Source: Diplocarpon mali (lineage: Eukaryota > Ascomycota > Leotiomycetes > Helotiales > Drepanopezizaceae). From it: 12,553 bases of DNA. Positions within the stretch are counted from its first letter, which is position 1. Each line of letters starts with the position of its first letter. The stretch spans positions 1 to 12,553 of the forward strand of contig JAENRP010000653.1 in the NCBI GenBank assembly GCA_024741835.1, read 5' to 3'. The notes under the pieces were generated by a model. That model ran no database searches. It worked only from the letters and a program-made list of their open reading frames with translations, and was not told the origin of the DNA. The translations under genes were made by a program, and so were the position numbers. Below are positions 7,291 through 12,553 of this stretch, one piece after another.

Positions 7291-8642
7291 AATAGGTTGT
7301 TTTCTATCTCAACTTTAGCTATTATAAACTTACCCTACTTCTTTAGCTTAAGGCAGTCTATTATATAATAACTAAGGGCTCTATAGTTATAGTAAAGACT
7401 AAACGATAGCTTTAGGCTAGCAGACCTTTCTTAATAGGCCGCTAGTAAGGGAGAACGAGTGCAAGGAGCTAAAGAGGTAGCTATAGCTATAGGTCTTTAT
7501 AACTCCCTTTTTAATATACTAAGGATACGGTCCTTTAAAAGGGAGAACGCAATAGTAAAGGCGACTTATTAAGTGTTATAGGCTTCTTTTTACTTAATAT
7601 TATAAGCCTTGCGGTCTATAATAGCTAAGAACTCATCTAAAGTAGTATAATTGTTATTTATTTTATACTTCTTTATTCGAAGGTCGTTCTTTAAAGCTAA
7701 GGAGACCTTTTTATAAATATTATCGAATTAGTAAGACTAATCGACCTTATTAGCTATAGCAAAGGTAATAAACTTGGATCGGAACTTATTATATAATATT
7801 AAACCTATAATTAGCTTGCTATATTTAAGCTTAGTAGATTAAATATAGTTATAGTTAAAGAGCCTCTAATCTAAGACTTTAAGGATATTAGTAGTATATA
7901 TAAACTTATTAGTAAAGATAGGATCTATATATTATAAGATTAGGTTTTAAGCTTTACCTATTATATATTTAAAGTAGGTAATAATCTAGTCTTCTTTTAA
8001 AGTGAAGTTGCTTAAGTACTCTTAAATGAATACCTTTATAGCTATCTTTTAAGTATTATAAGTGATTTTACCTTAGTAGTTGCTAAAATAGGTTTAAGGG
8101 TACTTAATCTAATAAGGGTCGATAGCTAAGACTAAAGGTCAAATGATTAAAAGGTAATAGTCTAAGGGAGGTAGTAAGTCGGCGGTAAGGGATCGAGCAT
8201 TCTAAGGGCTAGTACTTAAGGAAGAAGGGGCAATAGTATTATTTTAAAGAGCGGCAGCTATAGCAGCGCTAATAAGGTTTGCGATTTCGGCCTGCTAAGC
8301 AGTTGAAAAGAAAGGGGCTAATATAGTAAAAGTAGACGTCTTTAAAGAGAGTATATCTTCTTCCTTAACTTCAATCGATAGTAATAGGGTATTTCGAGAA
8401 TTTACTTATAGGCCGGGCCTAAGAGTAGAATCTATACTAAAGGAGGTAGCTTCTTAAGTAGGCTTAGGAAAGGGAATATCTCTAAGACCGGGGTTAGCAG
8501 TAAGGCCTATAGAACTAGTAGTAGTAAGGCTTAGTAGTAGAGGTGCGGTTAACCTTTCACTCCTTTTAAGTGGTATAAGATTAAAGGTTATAAGTACTAA
8601 CTCTTCTTATATTATTTAGTTTAGTCTAAAGGGACCTAATGC
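7241..8642 (-). pseudogene. gag of the nested chromovirus
   Basis: One minus-strand frame runs from about 8642 to 7241, with stops only where Gln or Trp codons are expected. The N-terminal part is Ser/Thr/Pro/Leu-rich and includes SSIGLTANPGLRDIPFPK and a palindrome-encoded DSTLRPGL (8403-8427). An Ala-rich helix-like stretch, AEIANLISAAIAAAL, follows. The capsid-like region at about 8000-7560 includes KFRSKFITFAIANKVD and TTLDEFLAIIDRKAYN. The knuckle at 7394-7353 is C-Y-N-C-R-A-L/P-S-H-Y-I-I-D-C, spaced CX2CX4HX4C, with its second Cys and the His now Tyr codons. The true start codon is not resolved; 8642 is simply as far as the frame can be followed with confidence. In life, Gag would form the cytoplasmic particle and package the RNA. 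Confidence 0.8.
8403..8427. repeat. GC palindrome, copy 5 (in Gag N-terminal part)
   Basis: It begins TACTTATAGGCC, has a central G, then GGCCTAAGAGTA. On the minus strand it reads D-S-T-L-R-P-G-L-stop-V in the gag frame, the same peptide phase as the pol copies although gag is in a different frame from pol. Mismatches in the stem are transitions. Confidence 0.85.
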
Positions 8643-9569
8643 TAAATAGTGACCTATTTAAAAGGGGGAAGATCAATATAGGCAGAGCTATATATATTCT
8701 TAAAGCCTTTTAATAGAGTATGTATTAAGGTATTATAGGTTTATAGATCTTAAGAAAGAAGGTTTTACTTCGGGATCACGTCTCTTTACTAATTAGGAGT
8801 TATAATAAGGTTATTTAAAGGGTGCAGTGCAAATCCGAGGAAGTAGGGTCCAGGGATCTAAAGCTTATTACTCTACTAAAGTTGACCTAATCTCTAATAG
8901 TATAGTATAACCTATTAAGGCTAACTAAGTCTCTATATATATATATAGGTATAGGTCCCTTAGTTTCGTACCTAAGTATTCGAAGGAAGGAGTAAGGAGC
9001 TTCGAAGAGTATAAGGCAAAGTTGTCGATAAGTATGAGTCGATAGGGAGTATAAAGAAGGTTGATGATTTATTTGCAAGGAGGGTTTTTCGAGAAGTCGA
9101 GTTGTATTCAAGGGTTTCGAAGGAGTAAGGAGCTTCGAAGAGTAAAAGGAGAGTTATCGACGAGTATAGGTCGATGAAAATAAGGGGTATAGAGTATTTG
9201 TAAAGGAGGGAGAGAGTCAAGAAGAGAAAAGTTATTATACTGCTTTAGGCAGCAGCCTACGCTAGCAAAGCAAGGATATAGTAAATATATTTTTTCTTTT
9301 CGAATTGAAATTGAAAGTGAATTTCCGTTTGCAAAATAGAGTAGGTAAGGGGTCGAAAAACGAGCTGATCTTATATTCAAAGGTCGTTTTTCAGCTTCCT
9401 TTAAAAACTAAATTAGTAAGATCTAGGCGCTATATATAAGTTGCTTAAGGCAGTTTGTAATAAAAGAGTCAAGATCGAGAGATTGAGTTACTTAAGGCAG
9501 TTCGAAGTAACGATTCTAAAGGGGGTAGATATTAAGCTTCTTAGCGGAGGTTAAGTAGATCTTTTTTTA
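8643..9569 (-). other. 5' leader of the nested element
   Basis: These 927 bp lie between the 5' LTR and gag. Several short minus-strand frames are open (9380-9108, 9220-8972, 9111-8887). They overlap in different frames, and two share LFEAPYSF only because the DNA is duplicated, so I do not treat them as genes. No primer-binding site starting TGG is recognisable next to 9569; the minus strand there begins TAAAAAAAGATC. A 9-bp stem GAAAAACGA/TCGTTTTTC lies at 9355-9363 and 9384-9392. A 16-bp direct repeat around CTTAAGGCAGTT lies at 9441 and 9488. The leader may hold packaging signals. Confidence 0.6.
8980..9222 (-). repeat. Tandem duplication in the leader
   Basis: Two diverged copies are seen, about 8980-9104 and 9113-9222. 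The clearest shared block, GGAGTAAGGAGCTTCGAAGA, is at 8989 and 9122, an offset of 133 bp. Later shared blocks (TCGA-AGTAT-GGTCGAT, TATTTGNAAGGAGGG) follow in the same order with small length changes. Confidence 0.75.
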
Positions 9570-9823
9570 TATTATAACTTACTCTAGAGCATATAAGAGG
9601 GCGATAATCGAGTAACGCTGACTATATTACCTTAAAAGGTATACTATATAATAGAAAAGAAAAGATAAAGAAGAGAGAGTCTTTAGTAGAGCTCCTTTAG
9701 AATAAGTATAGGTGCTTCACTAGCGTGCACGTGATCCAGCCACCTCGCTACCTTAGCGTACACCTGACTTCTTGCAGTCTTAGCGATATGTGATATAACT
9801 ATGCATATGATGCGGCCGTAACA
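9570..9823 (-). repeat. 5' LTR of the nested element, 254 bp
   Basis: It aligns end to end with 2771-3024 without gaps. It starts TATTATAAC (TGTTACGAC after transitions) and ends GGCCGTAACA. By eye about 30 positions differ between the LTRs, and every one is a transition. It carries GTGCAC-type motifs at 9723-9734 and 9756-9767. On the minus strand it would supply the promoter for the element. Confidence 0.93.
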
Positions 9824-9828
9824 ATCTT
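9824..9828 (+). repeat. Target-site duplication ATCTT (right)
   Basis: Exact copy of 2766-2770, directly after the terminal CA of the right LTR. Confidence 0.9.
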
Positions 9829-10907
9829 AATCTATTTGTCTATTTAAGTGTATTTAAAGGTTGATAGCTAAAGCTTAACCTATACTAGTATTAATAACTT
9901 ATTTATAAAGTCAGAGATAAATTAAGGTCCTTAATTACTAGTAATAGTAAGAGGGCTCCTTTTAAACCTTTAAATATATTGGTAAAATAAGGAGGCGGCA
10001 GTCCGCGTAGTAGCCTTCTTTATTATTAGTAGGCAGATATGCCGCTTAAAGAGTCGGTCAATTATAACAAATATAGTATCGCAGCTATTGCTAATTAATT
10101 TAAGAGTATAAAAGTCTATAGATAAGTCGTTCTATATACGCAAAAGGATAGGTAATAGTTTAAGGAGTCTTAGCGTCTTATCTTAAGGTTTATATAAATG
10201 TTAATAGTTATAATAGTTAGCGATATACCTCTCTATATTACAATAGTATATAAGCTACTAATAGTAGTATTAAAGGAACTATATAGTCTTAGTTCTATTA
10301 AGGTAAGCTATTAATATATTATTATAGATTTAGTAAAGTAGGTAGGTGCGGAGATTATCCAGTTCTTTAGGAACTACTAGCCTTCTATTATATAGGAGTA
10401 GTCTATCCTTTAATAGGGTTTAAGGAGTCTCTTTTCTAAAAGCTTTCTCTTACTTTAGTTATAGCGACTTATAGGTCTAGTTAGCGTTAAGGACTTCTTC
10501 TATTATTTGGAAATTGTTAATAGAGGAGTGGTTCTTAAGTGCTATAAGGTTGATTAAAGCTATTATAAGATGATCTTAAATAATAATAGCTAGGTTAAGA
10601 AGCTAATAGGTTCTTTCGGCTTCTCTTATAGCTTTTTAAGTAGGCGTAAGTTCGTCTTTCTATAATAGTATATCGGCTATTATATTCTCCTTTCTAAGGC
10701 GATAGGTAATTTAGTAATTGTATCTTAAGAGTACGTCTATCTATTAGATTTATCGTTTATTAAAGAGTTTTTTAATTCTAAAGTACTCTAAAGCCTTTTG
10801 ATTAATAATCACTAAGAAGCTTAATACACTTTATAACTTTACGTCCTATTCTTTTAAAGCTAGTATAACTACTAGCATCTCTTTATTATAGATTTTATAA
10901 TATGATT
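9824..10907 (-). pseudogene. Older chromovirus pol, proximal fragment: RNase H and integrase core
   Basis: From 10907 downward the minus strand reads an RNase H interior: SYYKIYNKEMLVVILALKE, then INQKALEYF. The integrase follows, with LPIPERxWQDISIDF-like residues at about 10150-10090, IIDRLFKRHICLL (about 10062-10020) and LTITSNRGPQFISDFINKLL (about 9950-9900). The second catalytic Asp reads Asn and the Glu position reads Lys, both G-to-A changes. The frame is cut at 9824 by the nested element, inside the TDGQT-type motif, and resumes at 2770. At 10907 it stops abruptly against an LTR-like repeat, so RT, protease and gag are missing from this window. Confidence 0.88.
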
Positions 10908-11512
10908 TATTGAAATGGGTGATATAGCTATCACTCCGATGTATTGTTATATGACCCTACTGCTTAGTCAGTAGGATATTGATATATATATAGCTATAAG
11001 AAAGAAAGGGGTAACCTTCCTTCCCTAACTCTTACTAATATATTAACTATCGACCTTTAGAAGCCTCCTTTACCTATTGCGCCGACTTACTTAAGCTTAA
11101 TAGGTTATAAGTCTTAAATAGACCGATAATAGATTATTAACTTCCCTTAGAAAGTACTTGCGCTGCAACTATTAGTAGGAAGTTGAACGAGATTTATAGT
11201 AAGAGGCGAGCAATCGGCGAATAGGAAGTATAATTCCTTATTTAGCCAACTTATATTATAAGAGGTATGATTCCTTGCTTTACTATATTTTATAAGAGGT
11301 ATGATTCCCTGCGTTATAGCCTAAAAACCCTTTTCGATAAGAGTTACTTCCTTCCTATTTGATACTTCTATAATACCTGCTATTTAATCATTTTAACCTT
11401 TCGATAGGAGTAATGCCCTTAACTATTTAATTTATTTGATTTTAAACGCAATTCTATTCGAAACGGCAATAGCTTCCGATTCCGATCGAAATACTAGACT
11501 TAAAGACCTTTA
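10908..11512 (+). mobile_element. LTR-like repeat, right copy (probable 5' LTR of another element)
   Basis: It starts TATTGAAATGGGTGAT, matching TGTTGAGATAGGTGAT of the left copy after transitions. It matches the reverse complement of 1074-1719 to its end. It contains three GGAATNATACCTC-type units in reverse orientation (11223-11310) where the left copy has four. It begins exactly where the RNase H of the older element breaks off, so it probably entered there as the left end of a plus-strand element continuing past the window. The five bases before it are TGATT. The matching duplication would lie outside this window. Confidence 0.65.
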
Positions 11513-11522
11513 ATTCTCTTAA

Positions 11523-12553
11523 AAGAACTAGCAATAATAGTTCAATGATTTAAAGCTTTACTTTAAGAGCAAAGGTATTAAAATAGCGATTTAAAAGACA
11601 CTTATTAAATATGCGAAAATAGCCCTTTATACTCCTTCTACTGATTCGTCTACTTTTACTTTAATAGCTAATATAACTGCTAAGGATTTGCTAAATATAT
11701 TAAATAAGCTTAGCTTAAGAGCTTTAGTAGATAATAATTAAGAATCTTAAAAGCAGATCTTAAATATAGAAAAGGAGAAGGAATATAAGCTAGCCTTAGC
11801 TAAATATAAGTTTAAAATTAATAAAAGTTTAAGCGATAAAGACTAAGATTTTATTTAAGTTTATAATAATATAAAGATAAGATAAGATACTTTAAAGGTA
11901 AAATACTTCTAAATAACTACCTTTAATACTTAGCATCTGCTATAGTAAATCACTTTATTTTAATATAGAAAAGATAAAGATAGTAAGGATATAGATATAA
12001 ATATAAATTCTACTTAATCTATATTATATAAAGTAAGAAGGAGAGTAAGAGCTATAGATCTTAAGATAGTTATAACTTTTAAAGAAACTTAGCTTTTTAA
12101 TTTCCTACTTAATAGCCTCCCTTTTAAGTTTACTATTACAAAATAATCTCTTCTTATTTAATTTAACTTTAAGATCTATAAGAAGATTAACCTCCTTTAA
12201 ACTATTAAGTAAAACCTTAAAAGATACTTTGAATTAGCAAATGCTATATTATAAGGTAATAATAAGCCTAAGAAGAGGAAGGAGCGCGGGATAAGCCCTT
12301 AAGCTTATTAAGGATGCTACTTTTATAATAGTACTTATAATATTACTAATTATAAAGTTAAAAGGCAATTAATTAATATAGTTGCTAGCTTTAATATTAA
12401 GAAGTAATCGAAGCAAAAGTTAAGAAGCAAATTGCCCTTATCTTATTAAAGGCTGCAATTACTAAAGAAAGGTAAAGGAAAAGGCTATTTAGTTAAAACT
12501 TTAATAAATACCTCTAATAATAATAGTAGGTTATCTAAACTTAAATCTACTTC
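11523..12553 (+). pseudogene. Gag-like polyprotein fragment with zinc knuckle, open at the window end
   Basis: A single plus-strand frame, in phase at 11583, 11661, 12093 and 12315, runs to the end with stops only as TAA/TAG at likely Gln/Trp codons. It begins around FNDLKLYFKSKGIK and has a charged helix-like stretch (EKEKEYKLALAKYK). It then shows LFNFLLNSLPFKFT, like the LLNSLP segment of Ty1/copia-type Gag proteins (UBN2 group). A basic patch KPKKRKERG precedes a degenerate knuckle at 12315-12353, best read as CX2CX3HX4C with later Cys and His now Tyr. The family is unsettled. The LNSLP segment favours copia-like, but the LTR next to it is shared with the older chromovirus. Only 10 bp separate it from the end of LTR similarity, too little for a normal leader. 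Confidence 0.6.

Larger units (their letters stand above)
2771..9823 (-). mobile_element. Full-length nested Ty3/gypsy chromovirus (RIP-inactivated)
   Basis: This 7,053-bp element has two 254-bp LTRs, 5-bp ATCTT target duplications, a polypurine tract and a complete domain order. Reading 9823 to 2771, the order is 5' LTR, leader, Gag with zinc knuckle, protease, reverse transcriptase, RNase H, integrase, chromodomain, polypurine tract and 3' LTR. That order, with integrase after RNase H and a C-terminal chromodomain, places it in the chromoviruses of the Ty3/gypsy superfamily. No frame is free of stops; damage is almost all transitions. It lies inside the integrase gene of an older relative. 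Four copies of a GC palindrome lie in its coding region. I do not recognise a named family. Confidence 0.95.

Noticed and set aside
8887..9380. Three small minus-strand proteins in the leader (9111-8887, 9220-8972, 9380-9108)
   Set aside because: They overlap in different frames, have no recognisable domain, and share a peptide only through the DNA duplication. They are chance frames in the leader.
1074..11512. One DNA transposon or DIRS-like element with 600-bp inverted terminal repeats
   Set aside because: The interior is an ordinary Ty3/gypsy pol fragment with integrase and chromodomain, split by a clean LTR insertion. No transposase or tyrosine recombinase is seen. The right repeat interrupts RNase H instead of bounding an element.

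Overview
The window looks like repeat-derived heterochromatin from a filamentous ascomycete (Pezizomycotina). It is AT-rich, TpA is very common, and CpA/TpG are scarce across most of it. Recognisable retrotransposon reading frames are studded with TAA/TAG stops at positions expected to be CAA, CAG or TGG. Catalytic Asp and Gly codons have become Asn and Arg. This is the pattern left by repeat-induced point mutation (RIP). I see no intact host gene, tRNA, rRNA or CRISPR array.

The core is a complete but dead Ty3/gypsy chromovirus on the minus strand, 2771-9823 (7,053 bp). It has two 254-bp LTRs, ATCTT target duplications on both sides, and a polypurine tract. A gag frame carries a CCHC knuckle. 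A pol frame, offset by one base, reads protease, reverse transcriptase, RNase H, integrase and chromodomain. It sits inside the integrase gene of an older minus-strand chromovirus, whose RNase H/integrase half lies at 9824-10907 and integrase/chromodomain half at 1880-2770. Removing the insertion plus one target duplication (7,058 bp) puts the two halves back in one frame.

The older element is bracketed by LTR-like sequences in inverted orientation, 1074-1719 (minus) and 10908-11512 (plus). The left one is probably its own 3' LTR. The right one starts abruptly inside RNase H and is followed by a plus-strand Gag-like frame (11523-12553) that runs off the window, so it is probably the 5' end of another element that landed there. 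A short, much less mutated solo LTR (741-1057, GCCCT duplications) sits within or beside the left copy.

The left edge holds AT-rich DNA with one unrecognised open frame, an array of hairpins each followed by a T-run (369-484), and a 62-bp AT palindrome (665-726).

The most unusual signal is a dispersed 25-bp GC-rich palindrome. Four copies lie inside the nested element, all in the same reading phase and all outside the recognised catalytic domains of Gag-Pol. A fifth, perfect copy is the last unit of the hairpin array. This resembles an in-frame palindromic insertion element of the kind known from Rickettsia proteins, here in a fungal retrotransposon.
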